IMG/VR virus record: IMGVR_UViG_3300029258_001300
Span: 1 to 46,066 of that record
DNA: 46,066 nucleotides
Source: a virus
Reading direction: 5' to 3' (one strand)
In this document: positions 22,006-31,713 of the stretch, in pieces
Layout of the letters: every line of letters starts with the position of its first letter
How positions within the stretch are numbered: the stretch's first letter is position 1
The notes under the pieces: generated by a model
Told to the model about the DNA's origin: nothing
The model's database searches: none
What the model saw: the letters and a program-made list of their open reading frames with translations, nothing else
Made by a program: the position numbers and the translations under genes

Positions 22006-25000
22006 ATGGCTACAAAATTAACCGCTAGAATTTCAGTGGACGGCAAAGACAAAGCAAGCAAGGGTTTCGATAGCGCAACCAAAGCGGCGAAGCGTTTCGA
22101 CAAACAAGCGAGCGTTACAAAAGCAAGTTGGGCGCAAACGTTTACCGCGTTATCTACTGGCTATCTTGCAATGAAAGCGGCGTTCGGTGATTTGACGCGG
22201 GCGTTAATGGCACCTTTGAAACTTGCAGCCATGAATGAAACAAGTAGCTTTCGATTAAAAGCGGCGTTGGAAGGTTTGGGCGAAACAACGAAAGGCGTTT
22301 TCGAAGACTTGACAAATTACGCGGGCCAATTAGAAATCGCAAGCGGATTCGCGGGCGAAGCGGTTGAACAAACTATAGTGTTGGGCAAAGCCTATGGAAT
22401 GACAGGCGACCAAGTTAAAAGTTTTACAAGAGCGAGCGCGGCGTTGGCAAACTTGACGGGTAAAGACTTGGCGACCACAACGGAGATGTTGAAAATGTCA
22501 TTAATGGGCCAAGCCCGAACACTAAAGACAATCATTCCCGCAGTTGGAAACTTGACGGCGGAAGAATTGCGACAAGGCAAAGCCATTGCAGCCGTCAATA
22601 AACATTTAGATCATTTTGTTACGGCGACCGCATACACAATGCAGGGCGCATTAACTCGCATGACAACGCTATGGGAAAACTACCAGAAAGCGGCGGGGCG
22701 GGCTTTCTTCCAAGGAATGAAACTAGAAAAATCTTTACCGCGACTTTTAAACGCGTTCCAACGTTTCCTTGATGTTTTGATGGACGGTAACGGGGGCTTG
22801 GAAGAATTTGGCGAAACGGTTGCAAACAAAATTGTTGGGGGTATGGAAGCATTAGCCGACGCGGCGGAAAAGACGGCGCGTTATTGGGCGGCTTGGTCTA
22901 GCGCAGCAACGGCAGTTGATTGGCAAGCGTGGGGCGTTATTGTTTCGACCGCGATTATTTCAGTTTACACCGCGTTAAATTCGGGCGCGTTGGTTACGGG
23001 CGCGACTCAGTTTATTGGGTTCCTTACAAACTTTTCAATGATCGTTCCGAAAATTGTCGTTGGCGTTAAGGCAATGGGCGCAGCATTAGCGGCGGCGGCA
23101 ATTCCGGCGGCATTGATAGCGGCCAAGATTGCGTTGATTGTGGGCGCAGTTGCGGCGGCGTATCTAGCTTTTCAGAATTGGGAAAAGATAGTTAAAGTTA
23201 TGCGGGGCGGTTTAATTAAATTTGGCGCGTGGACAATGAAAGCTATGGTTGCAATGCAAGAATTTGCGGCCAAAGGTTTCGACCTAATCGGTATGCAAGA
23301 ACAAGCCGACAAAATGGCAGAAAAAGCGGCGAAGACTCAAGAGAATGTTGTTAAGTGGACGAAAGAAGGAAACGACCTTTTAAAAGAAGGTAAACAAATG
23401 GCGTTCGATTGGGGCTTGATTGGCGACGCGTTCAACAGTGTTGGAAATGCGGTTGATAGATTCAATAGCAAATTGAGAGACACGGGAACCGCAGCAAGGA
23501 ACGCGAAGGGCGACGTTTTAGGAATGGCAAACGCGCAAACAAAAGCGGGCGAATTTAGCGGGCCAATTAAGGGCGTGCAAACGGGGGGCGAAGACGGCGC
23601 AGCAAAAAAGAAATTCGGAGTTAAAGAATGGGAAGACATGCAAAACGAAGTAAACAAATCGTTGGAAGGTGTCGCGCCACAACCAAAAGTTGACGCACCC
23701 GAAATCGCAAAATACATGACCGACCTTAAAAAAATTCAAGAAATGCGAAAAGGCTTTGATGAAAAGGTAAAGGAATTTGACACAAACGAAATTGAAAGCG
23801 CAAGGCGCGTTTCGGATGCAAAGAAATTTATTAACAAGCGTTTCGGTTATGCGGTTGGCGAAGCTAGAAAACAAATTACAAAAGACTTAATCGCAAACAT
23901 GGAAAAAGAAGCGACCGCGAACGCAATGGTTGAACAAGGGAAAGTTGATAAAGCAAAAGCGGCGGCGGCGTTAGTAGTTGGTTGGTGGAAGTGGGCTTTT
24001 CAAAACGGCTTAGTAAGTCAGCAAGAATATGAAATCGCAAAGAACAAAACAGAAGCCGACTTTTTAGAGAAGGGAACGCGGGCATTAGGCGAAGTTATTA
24101 AGCAACGTAATGATATGTACACGGCGGACGTTGAAGACATAATCAAAACGGCGGAAGACGCAAGCCAAGAAATAAACGAAATTTATGCGAGAGACTTGGA
24201 AGCGTTGAAGAAAAGAACGAAGGAAGAAAATTTAACATACCAAGCGCAAATGGCGGCGCGGGTTGAATTGGCGGAAGTTGCAGCAAAGCAGGAGCAAAAC
24301 GCATGGCAAGCGGCGGCGAATGAAATGCAAAACTTTTCGCCGACAGCAAAGACCGACAAAATTTTAAGAACAACGCGAACCGCATTTGACGCAATGGAAA
24401 ACGGCGTTAATAGTTTGCTTAAATCAATTGGCAGCATGGGCGACGTTTACATGAGAGCCATAATGGATATTATGGTTTTTTTGAACCGTTCACCGGAAGA
24501 AATGCGGGCCATGATTTTAGGATTGATTGAAGGCGTGGCGGATTTATTTAACAACATTGCCGACAATATCCCGTTAATTTTTAGAACAATTATTGATAAC
24601 ATTCCGCGTTTTATTGACATAATTTTAACCGACCTTATTGCAAACGTACCAATCTTGATTATGAATTTTTTTAGTGAAGTAATCATGGGAATTGCGGGCT
24701 TGGTTGATACGCTTTTTAGCCTAGACTTTTGGCGAAAGATATTTACGCGATTCATTAACGCGTTGGTTGAAGCGGGCGCAAACCTTTGGAATATCCTGTT
24801 ACACGGCAAGCCATTAACGCCATTGGTTTCGGACGAATTGGCGCAAGCCGAAACCGCAGCAAGAAAAGCGGCGGACTTTGGCGACGCGGAGGGCGGCGAC
24901 CAAGAATTTAAAATCAAGGAAATGGAAATCAAAGGCGTTCGTAAAGCGCAAGATACAGTTTTGGAGCAAGGCAAGAAAGCAACCGAAGAAGGAATGACCG

Positions 25001-26613
25001 ACGCAATACGAATGTTGTCGGAATGGTGGAGCCACGTTGCGACGCAGTTAAACAAATTTTGGGAACCGTTCGAACGCTTTGCGGCGTGGGTTGAAGGCGT
25101 TTGGAAAAATCTTTGGAATAACATTAAGAACATTGTAAAGGTTCCATCGGTTGAAACGTTCGGCAAGCTATTCGAGGATTTATGGAAAGATATTATTTGG
25201 AATCCAATAATGAATCTTTGGAACGACAGAGGAAATATTGGCGACGTTTTAAATGAATTTTTTGAAAGCGTTTTCGGTATTGGTTTAACTGGCTGGTACG
25301 AAAAGATACAAGCGGGCGGCGACAAAATGAAAGAAGGGTTTAGAAAAATGGGAACCCTAATTTCGAATTGGTGGAAACGTTTTACAAAGATCGACATAAA
25401 CGCGGGCAAAGCAGCAATGAACCCCGACACAATTAAAAACGCATTGAACCAAGGCAGCGCAAACCTTGACAACGTATTTAGTGACCAAGGCAATTTCAAT
25501 GCAAGGCTTGGCGACTTTGACGACCTTTCAAGCGACGTTTTCGACGACGGCGGAAAGGTAACGGAAGCGTTCGACAAAGTGGGCGAAATGTTTTCATTAT
25601 CAACCGACAACATGACAATGGGCCTTGATAATTCTTTCTTGCTTGGCGGCGAAAAACTTTCAATGGCTTCATTCGATTTACAAAATGTTTTTACAAACGC
25701 ATGGACAAGTTTTACAGGCGCAATAACAAAACTTGGCGAAGTCTTTGGCGGATTCGATAAAATGCAAGCGGCGTTTGACGGCTTTCTATCAATGTTCGCT
25801 TTGATTGATTGGGGCGGACTTGGAAAACAAATTGTTGATGGAATAAAAAGAAGTTTGGTTGATTTGTACGAAACGCTAAAAAGTTTGGGCGGGAAAATCT
25901 TTACAGGCTTGTGGGAATCACTAAGCAAGAATTGGGAAAAATTTACAAAAAACTTTTCGACAATGGGCCGTAAAATATTCTTTGGACTATGGAACGCATT
26001 AAGCGGAAGTTGGGCGAAGTTTACAAAGAATTTTACAACAATGGGTAAAAAAATAATGTATGGGTTTTGGAACGGCATTGTTTCCTTTTGGGATAAATTG
26101 AAAGACATTTTCACAACATTAGGCGAAAAAGTTTTGGACGGTTTGGGAGTATCGACAGGCGGCGACGGTGGAACGACGGGGCAAATTGCGAGCGCGTTGG
26201 GAATGAGCGAGGGGGGTTGGGTTGGAAATTCAGCAAAGAACAAAGCAAACGGCGACACCGAATTACGTTGGCTAAATCCAAACGAGTATGTTTTACCTGT
26301 CAGCATGACAAGCAACGGCGATTTAATGGCAATCGTCGAAGCGTTCGCCAAGGGCGGAATGGTTGGCGTTGCAAGTTTAGCCAGTGGAACGGGCGGCGCA
26401 TCGGGCGCAATTCCATCGGCAACCAACACAACCAACACAACCAACAACACGACAACGGGCGGAACGAATACCGTAAACCTAAACTTCAATGTTGCGGCGG
26501 GCGCAGTATTTGACAAAGCGGCGGTTAGGAAAGCAATGCCCGCGATTATCGAGCAATTAAAAGGGCGTTCACGAAACGGCGAACGAATTATTTTTTCAAG
26601 CGGGGTTTATTAA
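22006..26613 (+). CDS. Tape measure protein, 1535 aa
   Basis: The gene is the longest in the genome. N-terminus (LTARISVDGKDKASKGFDSA) and Ala/Lys-rich helices match tape measure proteins. Hydrophobic segments lie at about residues 345-390 and 825-915. Three 25-26-residue repeats with Trp (GLWESLSKNWEKFTKNF, GLWNALSGSWAKFTKNF, GFWNGIVSFWDKLKDIF) lie at about 1301-1379. The length predicts a tail of roughly 230 nm at 0.15 nm per residue. It starts 3 bases after the chaperone frame. Confidence 0.95.
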   Translation: MATKLTARISVDGKDKASKGFDSATKAAKRFDKQASVTKASWAQTFTALSTGYLAMKAAFGDLTRALMAPLKLAAMNETSSFRLKAALEGLGETTKGVFEDLTNYAGQLEIASGFAGEAVEQTIVLGKAYGMTGDQVKSFTRASAALANLTGKDLATTTEMLKMSLMGQARTLKTIIPAVGNLTAEELRQGKAIAAVNKHLDHFVTATAYTMQGALTRMTTLWENYQKAAGRAFFQGMKLEKSLPRLLNAFQRFLDVLMDGNGGLEEFGETVANKIVGGMEALADAAEKTARYWAAWSSAATAVDWQAWGVIVSTAIISVYTALNSGALVTGATQFIGFLTNFSMIVPKIVVGVKAMGAALAAAAIPAALIAAKIALIVGAVAAAYLAFQNWEKIVKVMRGGLIKFGAWTMKAMVAMQEFAAKGFDLIGMQEQADKMAEKAAKTQENVVKWTKEGNDLLKEGKQMAFDWGLIGDAFNSVGNAVDRFNSKLRDTGTAARNAKGDVLGMANAQTKAGEFSGPIKGVQTGGEDGAAKKKFGVKEWEDMQNEVNKSLEGVAPQPKVDAPEIAKYMTDLKKIQEMRKGFDEKVKEFDTNEIESARRVSDAKKFINKRFGYAVGEARKQITKDLIANMEKEATANAMVEQGKVDKAKAAAALVVGWWKWAFQNGLVSQQEYEIAKNKTEADFLEKGTRALGEVIKQRNDMYTADVEDIIKTAEDASQEINEIYARDLEALKKRTKEENLTYQAQMAARVELAEVAAKQEQNAWQAAANEMQNFSPTAKTDKILRTTRTAFDAMENGVNSLLKSIGSMGDVYMRAIMDIMVFLNRSPEEMRAMILGLIEGVADLFNNIADNIPLIFRTIIDNIPRFIDIILTDLIANVPILIMNFFSEVIMGIAGLVDTLFSLDFWRKIFTRFINALVEAGANLWNILLHGKPLTPLVSDELAQAETAARKAADFGDAEGGDQEFKIKEMEIKGVRKAQDTVLEQGKKATEEGMTDAIRMLSEWWSHVATQLNKFWEPFERFAAWVEGVWKNLWNNIKNIVKVPSVETFGKLFEDLWKDIIWNPIMNLWNDRGNIGDVLNEFFESVFGIGLTGWYEKIQAGGDKMKEGFRKMGTLISNWWKRFTKIDINAGKAAMNPDTIKNALNQGSANLDNVFSDQGNFNARLGDFDDLSSDVFDDGGKVTEAFDKVGEMFSLSTDNMTMGLDNSFLLGGEKLSMASFDLQNVFTNAWTSFTGAITKLGEVFGGFDKMQAAFDGFLSMFALIDWGGLGKQIVDGIKRSLVDLYETLKSLGGKIFTGLWESLSKNWEKFTKNFSTMGRKIFFGLWNALSGSWAKFTKNFTTMGKKIMYGFWNGIVSFWDKLKDIFTTLGEKVLDGLGVSTGGDGGTTGQIASALGMSEGGWVGNSAKNKANGDTELRWLNPNEYVLPVSMTSNGDLMAIVEAFAKGGMVGVASLASGTGGASGAIPSATNTTNTTNNTTTGGTNTVNLNFNVAAGAVFDKAAVRKAMPAIIEQLKGRSRNGERIIFSSGVY

Positions 26614-26616
26614 AAA

Positions 26617-28362
26617 ATGGCAGTTAATAACTATGTAATTTTTGACGGCGTAAACGAATACGCGAAAAATCCAAATGAAGTTTTTGATTTTAAAAATGAT
26701 AATTCGTTTTCCATTTCGTTGTGGGCTAAAACTTCGATTGCATCGTTTCAAGGTGTTGTTGATTTTCGTCAATACGATAGCGGTTCCAGTTACGGGCGCG
26801 GAGTTAAAATTGACTTGAGCGCAAACGGCGGCGGAAATTATTTGTGTCGTGCCTACGTTCAATCCCTGCAATACGAAGGCAACGGACAAGAACGAATCCA
26901 ATGCGACACGGGAGTTAATGACGCGGGTTGGATTCACATAGCTTTAGTTGTAAACGCGGGCTTGATTTCGGCAATGTATTTTAATGGCGTGAACGTTGGC
27001 GGCGGCGTTCCATCGGAAGCATTAACACCGAACATTGAAGAAACTTTATTAGGTCAATCGGCTTGGGTTCCCGCAAGCTATTTCAATGGCAACGTTTCTG
27101 AAGTCGCGGTTTGGGATAGGGTTTTAAGCGGCGCGGAAGTTACAGAAATTTACAACGCAGGAACCCCGCTAGACTTGGGCGGCGTTACCTATTACGACGA
27201 CCTACAACATTGGTGGCGTTGCGGAATACTTGACGCGCACCCATATTTGAGCGACTACAAAGGCAACCGATCACTACAAATGTATAACATGGAAGCGGGC
27301 GACATTATCGGCGGCGTTGGCGACCAATCGAATTTCGTTGCGGGCGCATGGGCCGAATCGGCTTGGACAATTTACGCATACACGGCCAGAACAATAGGGG
27401 CCGGAATCCATGTAATGAATTACCACAAACTTTTATCAACGCTTCGGTTGCCATACATGCAAACCAATCAAGCGTTGGGCCGTTTGTTTCTTCCCTTTGG
27501 TATGCGGTTCCCAATTTACAACACAACACAAGCGCGGTTTTTGTGGCAGATAGCAAGCGACGGGCAAGCCTTAAATAACTTCACAGCGGAAAGCGAAAAG
27601 AGTACAGACAAAGGCGTTTTAAATTTAAAGTCGGACATTATCGAAAAGTATTGGCAAAGCGACGACACGGTTGAAACTTGGTTTCAATTTGACGCGGGCG
27701 AAAACAATACAATTTCAATCGACACGGCGGCGTTGCTAGATCACAATTTATCATCAAGCGCGTATGTTACAATTCAAGCCTATGGGGGCGGAAGTGACAG
27801 CGCACCCGCAGACGACGAAGAATGGTCAATCGTTCCAATTTACGGCACTATGGAAATGCCCAACGACCCGTTAGAAACAAACTTGATTTGGGTTGCACCC
27901 GAATTGCCGTTGGTTTCATATCGACATTGGCGCGTTACAATTAGCGACCCCGTAAACGTTGACGGCTTTATAAAAATTGGGCGGTTCCTTGGCGGCGCGG
28001 CTTTAATCTTTGACCAAAAAGAAAACTTGATTGCTGATTTTAATTTGGATTGGGAAAACTACAAAGACGAAATCGAATTGGCGGGCTTCTACAACATAGC
28101 AAACAATAGGGCGTTGCGTAAAACGTTGACCGTAAACTTTAACAAACTTGACACAAAGGGAAATGAAAACTTTGCGCGTATGCGGCGCATGTTGAAATAT
28201 GTTCGCGACACGTTAAAAGTTTTGGTAATACCCGACCCCGTGGAACCCTACAATTTCGCGGTATATGGAAAACTTGAAGACATGCCAAGCGAAAGTCATA
28301 GCTATGTTGACGAAGACGCGCAATACGCAAGCCTATCATTGAAGTTTAACGAAGGGCGTTAA
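26617..28362 (+). CDS. Distal tail protein with N-terminal LamG domain, 581 aa
   Basis: Residues about 1-190 are a LamG/Laminin-G3-like domain: FSISLWAKTS, AGWIHIALVVN and the C-terminal hallmark VSEVAVWDRVLSGAEV. This would bind sugars on the host surface or within the tail tip. The C-terminal part (from about 215) resembles distal-tail/baseplate hub proteins by position between tape measure and the hub gene. It starts 3 bases after the tape measure stop, without a clear ribosome binding site, so translation is probably coupled. Confidence 0.7.
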   Translation: MAVNNYVIFDGVNEYAKNPNEVFDFKNDNSFSISLWAKTSIASFQGVVDFRQYDSGSSYGRGVKIDLSANGGGNYLCRAYVQSLQYEGNGQERIQCDTGVNDAGWIHIALVVNAGLISAMYFNGVNVGGGVPSEALTPNIEETLLGQSAWVPASYFNGNVSEVAVWDRVLSGAEVTEIYNAGTPLDLGGVTYYDDLQHWWRCGILDAHPYLSDYKGNRSLQMYNMEAGDIIGGVGDQSNFVAGAWAESAWTIYAYTARTIGAGIHVMNYHKLLSTLRLPYMQTNQALGRLFLPFGMRFPIYNTTQARFLWQIASDGQALNNFTAESEKSTDKGVLNLKSDIIEKYWQSDDTVETWFQFDAGENNTISIDTAALLDHNLSSSAYVTIQAYGGGSDSAPADDEEWSIVPIYGTMEMPNDPLETNLIWVAPELPLVSYRHWRVTISDPVNVDGFIKIGRFLGGAALIFDQKENLIADFNLDWENYKDEIELAGFYNIANNRALRKTLTVNFNKLDTKGNENFARMRRMLKYVRDTLKVLVIPDPVEPYNFAVYGKLEDMPSESHSYVDEDAQYASLSLKFNEGR

Positions 28363-28364
28363 TC

Positions 28365-30179
28365 ATGGCCGAATTTGTTTACGACAGAAGAAAAAACGCC
28401 TATCTACAGGCGACCGAATTAAGTAACGCGCAATTGCAAGAAACTTTTGATTATGGCGAAAACATGATTGAAGCGGTTGCCACAATTACAAAGACAGTTG
28501 ACGAAGGTTTACCAAGCGAGGAAACTTTTGTGTTACGCATTGCCGACAGGCCGAAATACAGGGGCGATGTTTTTTATGAAGGGCGTTGCGAATTTCCAAA
28601 AATAACGCGAACTCTTGGGGAATTGCAAAGCCCCAATTTCAAGTTTTCGGAAGCGGAGCTAAAATTAAATAATGTTGACGGCTTTTTTAATGAGTACATG
28701 GCGGGCGGCGAAAATTATATTTCGTTTGTTGGCGCGAAAATGGATATTGATATTGGTTTACGCGACGTTGATTCTAGCTTTATCCGTGTGTACCGTGGAA
28801 TATGCCCTAGCGGCGACGCAGTAGACAGGCAAATAAAAGAAGTCACAATACGCGCTAGAGATTCGGCGGAAGAATTAAACACAAAAATACCACTACCGAC
28901 AATCAACACGACAGATTTTCCAAGCGCACCGGAGGAATCTATCGGGCAAACAATCCCTATGGTGTTGGGCGATTTCAACGAAGGGTTTAATTACGACACG
29001 CTACAAGACGGCAATACAAGCGTTCCCGATGGACTTGGTGGAACGCGACCAGCGAAAACGAGAAACGTCGCGAATTTTTACGGGGGTTGCAAAGGTATAA
29101 ATGTAGGGGGCGGCGTTTTTGTTTTTTCCATCGGCGGCGGACACAATGCAAACTATATACCGCAAACAATCAACGACGTAATTTTAAGGCGCGGAAACGA
29201 AGCGGTTCAAGTTACTTTTAATTCAAGCGCAGCAAGCGCGGCGGGATATTGGGCCGTGGAAGTTACAAGCATTGTACCGGACGACGCAGGGGGGCCGATA
29301 CCTTACGAATACAGGGCGGGCGATACCGTAGCAATATCAACCCAAATAAATTACGAGACAACAAAATTTTACAACATTATCGAACAAGCGAAACATATCC
29401 TTTACACTTGCGGGCGCATGTCAGAAAGCGACTTGGACATTGCAGCATGGAACGCATTAGCGGCGAACAATAGCCCCGCGTCTTCTGATTTTACTAGCAT
29501 ACGTTCGCGTATATCAATCGACGAAAAAATGAAGACGCCATTAAACGCGGCGGCGCAATTGCTTGAACAGGTTCGTTGTGAATTGTTTTTTAACATCGAA
29601 GGAAAGTTGACGGTTTCCAGTTTGAACCCGACGACTTTCCCCGACCCAACGACAACCGAGCATATTAGGCAATACGAAACAAGCGAAGACAGTTTACGCA
29701 TACGATACGACGACCGATTGTTTTTCAATATTGCGAATTGCAATTACGCATACGTTCCAGTAACAGGCAAAACGTTTTTACAAACCGACCCATTGAAAAA
29801 TCAAAATTCAATTGACAAGACAGGTTTAGAAGTTGCGAAATCCGTGGACTTGCCCGCATTGTATCGCGAAGCCGACGCGTTGTTACAGCTAGAAGAATTG
29901 ATACGCTTCTATTCAAACGGAATTGAAATTATTGAAGTCGATTGCGCATGGACGCGTTTAAATGTTGAGCTAGGGGAATTTATTTCGTTGTCGTATGATG
30001 TTGGGGGCGTAAAGTTTGACACCGCGCCAATGCAGGTTCGCGAAATCGAATACGACTTAAACAGTGGGGCCGTTAGCTTACAAATGCTTTCGTTGGCAAA
30101 TTTCAAGACGCCAAATTATACCCCGCCACAAGAGCCAAGAACGTTATCAGGATACGACACATTAATAGAGGAATATTAA
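28365..30179 (+). CDS. Tail tip/hub protein, 604 aa
   Basis: The protein follows the distal tail gene and precedes the fibre genes, the usual place of the tail hub or tip connector. Motifs include FVLRIADRPKYRGDVFYEGR and a beta-rich middle, then TIRARDSAEELNTKIPLP, a common tail-hub-like sequence (long beta domain followed by helical linker). No peptidase or lysozyme motif was seen. It starts 2 bases after the previous stop. Confidence 0.65.
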   Translation: MAEFVYDRRKNAYLQATELSNAQLQETFDYGENMIEAVATITKTVDEGLPSEETFVLRIADRPKYRGDVFYEGRCEFPKITRTLGELQSPNFKFSEAELKLNNVDGFFNEYMAGGENYISFVGAKMDIDIGLRDVDSSFIRVYRGICPSGDAVDRQIKEVTIRARDSAEELNTKIPLPTINTTDFPSAPEESIGQTIPMVLGDFNEGFNYDTLQDGNTSVPDGLGGTRPAKTRNVANFYGGCKGINVGGGVFVFSIGGGHNANYIPQTINDVILRRGNEAVQVTFNSSAASAAGYWAVEVTSIVPDDAGGPIPYEYRAGDTVAISTQINYETTKFYNIIEQAKHILYTCGRMSESDLDIAAWNALAANNSPASSDFTSIRSRISIDEKMKTPLNAAAQLLEQVRCELFFNIEGKLTVSSLNPTTFPDPTTTEHIRQYETSEDSLRIRYDDRLFFNIANCNYAYVPVTGKTFLQTDPLKNQNSIDKTGLEVAKSVDLPALYREADALLQLEELIRFYSNGIEIIEVDCAWTRLNVELGEFISLSYDVGGVKFDTAPMQVREIEYDLNSGAVSLQMLSLANFKTPNYTPPQEPRTLSGYDTLIEEY

Positions 30180-30182
30180 ACA

Positions 30183-30755
30183 ATGGCACAAATCAACGCA
30201 TCGAGATTATATTATGGTTCACAAGTCGCGGAAGACTTGGGCGGCGGCGAAGTGGGTTTAAATATGTTTACAAGCGAAGCAGGAATTTCAGCCCCGCAAT
30301 ACCATACTTTGTATTTATGGATTACAGGATTGATAAACCCCGCGACTTCTTTCGCGTTCAACATTGCGCCATATACGGGAGTTTATGCGGGCGACGGCGG
30401 CGGCGTAGGGGCCGACTATTTAAAATGCTTATCACATGGCGATTTGGGTTATGGCTTGCAAGTCGATATGAAATGGAATGACTCAGCATTTAACCCCGTG
30501 AACGTTTACACGGTACAAACCGGAGTAATGGACGCATACGAAACGCGCCAAGTCATTAAGGGCGATGCAATGGTTTATTTTGACGGGCAAGAAAAAGACG
30601 CGATAGCCCCCGCCAATGGAACGATTGCAACGCAACCAAATTCAAACTATGGCGACGCGGCGCATTTACGTTATCGTTGGGCGGTTCCACCAAACGAATT
30701 GGTTGGCGGAAATTGTCAAGTTGATTTTGTCTTTTCATTTAATTATACGACATAA
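30183..30755 (+). CDS. Tail or decoration protein, paralogue A, 190 aa
   Basis: Beta-rich, Gly- and Tyr-rich protein ending in FNYTT. It is related to the next gene: both have a G-x-G-L/N block near the N-terminus, a Y-x-G-x-Y-A-G-D block, an E-T-R followed by M-x-Y/I-D region, an A-P-x-x-G-(S/T)-I segment and the same -YNYTT end. The two are a tandem duplication. They are probably tail tip or fibre components, judged from position. Confidence 0.7.
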   Translation: MAQINASRLYYGSQVAEDLGGGEVGLNMFTSEAGISAPQYHTLYLWITGLINPATSFAFNIAPYTGVYAGDGGGVGADYLKCLSHGDLGYGLQVDMKWNDSAFNPVNVYTVQTGVMDAYETRQVIKGDAMVYFDGQEKDAIAPANGTIATQPNSNYGDAAHLRYRWAVPPNELVGGNCQVDFVFSFNYTT

Positions 30756-30767
30756 AGGGGTTTAACT

Positions 30768-31310
30768 ATGTTATACGCAAGCGGTTCATACAGGGGGCCA
30801 AATTTTACCGACTCACTAGGTAGCGGCGTTTTTGGTTTAAATTACGGCGTTGTTGCGGCGGGCAACGCGAACCCCGATTGGCTTGGAATAAATATTTTCC
30901 ACACATTCATTAACGCAATCACAAACGTTGCTTTTTATATTAGCTCATATCAAGGCAGTTACGCGGGCGATTATTCAGCAAGCGGCGATTACACAAAAGT
31001 TTTGCAACATGGCGCGGCGGGTTTCGGTTTGCAAATTGCGGGGGCCGATCTTTCGCCTATCTCTGTTTTTTCTGGGCAAGGCGACGGTTTCGAAACAAGA
31101 ATTATTTTACCTTCCAATATGATGATTTATGACATTGGGGGCGGAACGCAGGAACCAAGCGCACCCGTTGACGGTAGCATAGGGGCGGACAACGACACGA
31201 CGTTGGGCGACAATGCTTTAGTTTTGACACGCTACATTTTACCGGACACGGAAACGCAGGGCGGACGACGCCAAATTGATTTGGTTTACAGTTACAACTA
31301 TACAACTTAG
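30768..31310 (+). CDS. Tail or decoration protein, paralogue B, 180 aa
   Basis: Paralogue of the preceding gene: shared segments include YQGSYAGDY (vs YTGVYAGDG), GFETRIILPSNMMIYDIGG (vs AYETRQVIKGDAMVYFDGQ), APVDGSIGA (vs APANGTIAT) and the shared YNYTT/FNYTT end. Divergence is high, so the duplication is old or under diversifying pressure. ATG 30768 follows AAAGGGGTTTAACT. Confidence 0.7.
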   Translation: MLYASGSYRGPNFTDSLGSGVFGLNYGVVAAGNANPDWLGINIFHTFINAITNVAFYISSYQGSYAGDYSASGDYTKVLQHGAAGFGLQIAGADLSPISVFSGQGDGFETRIILPSNMMIYDIGGGTQEPSAPVDGSIGADNDTTLGDNALVLTRYILPDTETQGGRRQIDLVYSYNYTT

Positions 31311-31321
31311 GAGATCACATA

Positions 31322-31711
31322 ATGAGACTTAATAGAACATTGGAAGCAATGAACGCTTGGGATAAAGCAAGCATACCAACGAACCGATATTTTTTGCAGT
31401 TGCAAGGATACCACGGCGCGACGTTGGAAGTGGGGCCGACCATACCGACAGGATTAAACGGGCTTAAAGGTTTCTTTGATGCAATGAAAGAAAAAGGCGC
31501 GACGTTGATTGTAAAAGCGAAAGACGTTAGCGGCGGAATCAAAGCGGAAGTTTTCACGGCACCCGTTGAAGAAATCGAAAGCGTTATGTTCAAAGCAATG
31601 GCGAACGGTTCGAACCCAATGGGCGAAACGGTTGGTTTTGTTTTTACTTTGGTTGATGGAAAAGTAATTAACATTTTTAGAAATGGCCACATTATAGAAG
31701 AAGGGGTTTAA
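31322..31711 (+). CDS. Hypothetical protein in the fibre region, 129 aa
   Basis: Mixed alpha/beta protein with VEVGPTIPTGLNGLKGFFDA-type sequence near residues 36-60 and FVFTLVDGKVINIFRNGHII at the C-terminus. Translation starts 8 bases after AGGAG of AGGAGATCACA. It lies between the paralogue pair and the large fibre gene, so it may be a fibre chaperone or virion protein. No family is recognised. Confidence 0.65.
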   Translation: MRLNRTLEAMNAWDKASIPTNRYFLQLQGYHGATLEVGPTIPTGLNGLKGFFDAMKEKGATLIVKAKDVSGGIKAEVFTAPVEEIESVMFKAMANGSNPMGETVGFVFTLVDGKVINIFRNGHIIEEGV

Positions 31712-31713
31712 TC

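Noticed and set aside
24447-26516. A 689-codon open frame on the minus strand opposite the tape measure gene
   Set aside because: It is a shadow of the tape measure frame, caused by codon bias that avoids stops on the other strand. The product has no domain and no ribosome site, and neighbouring genes are all plus.
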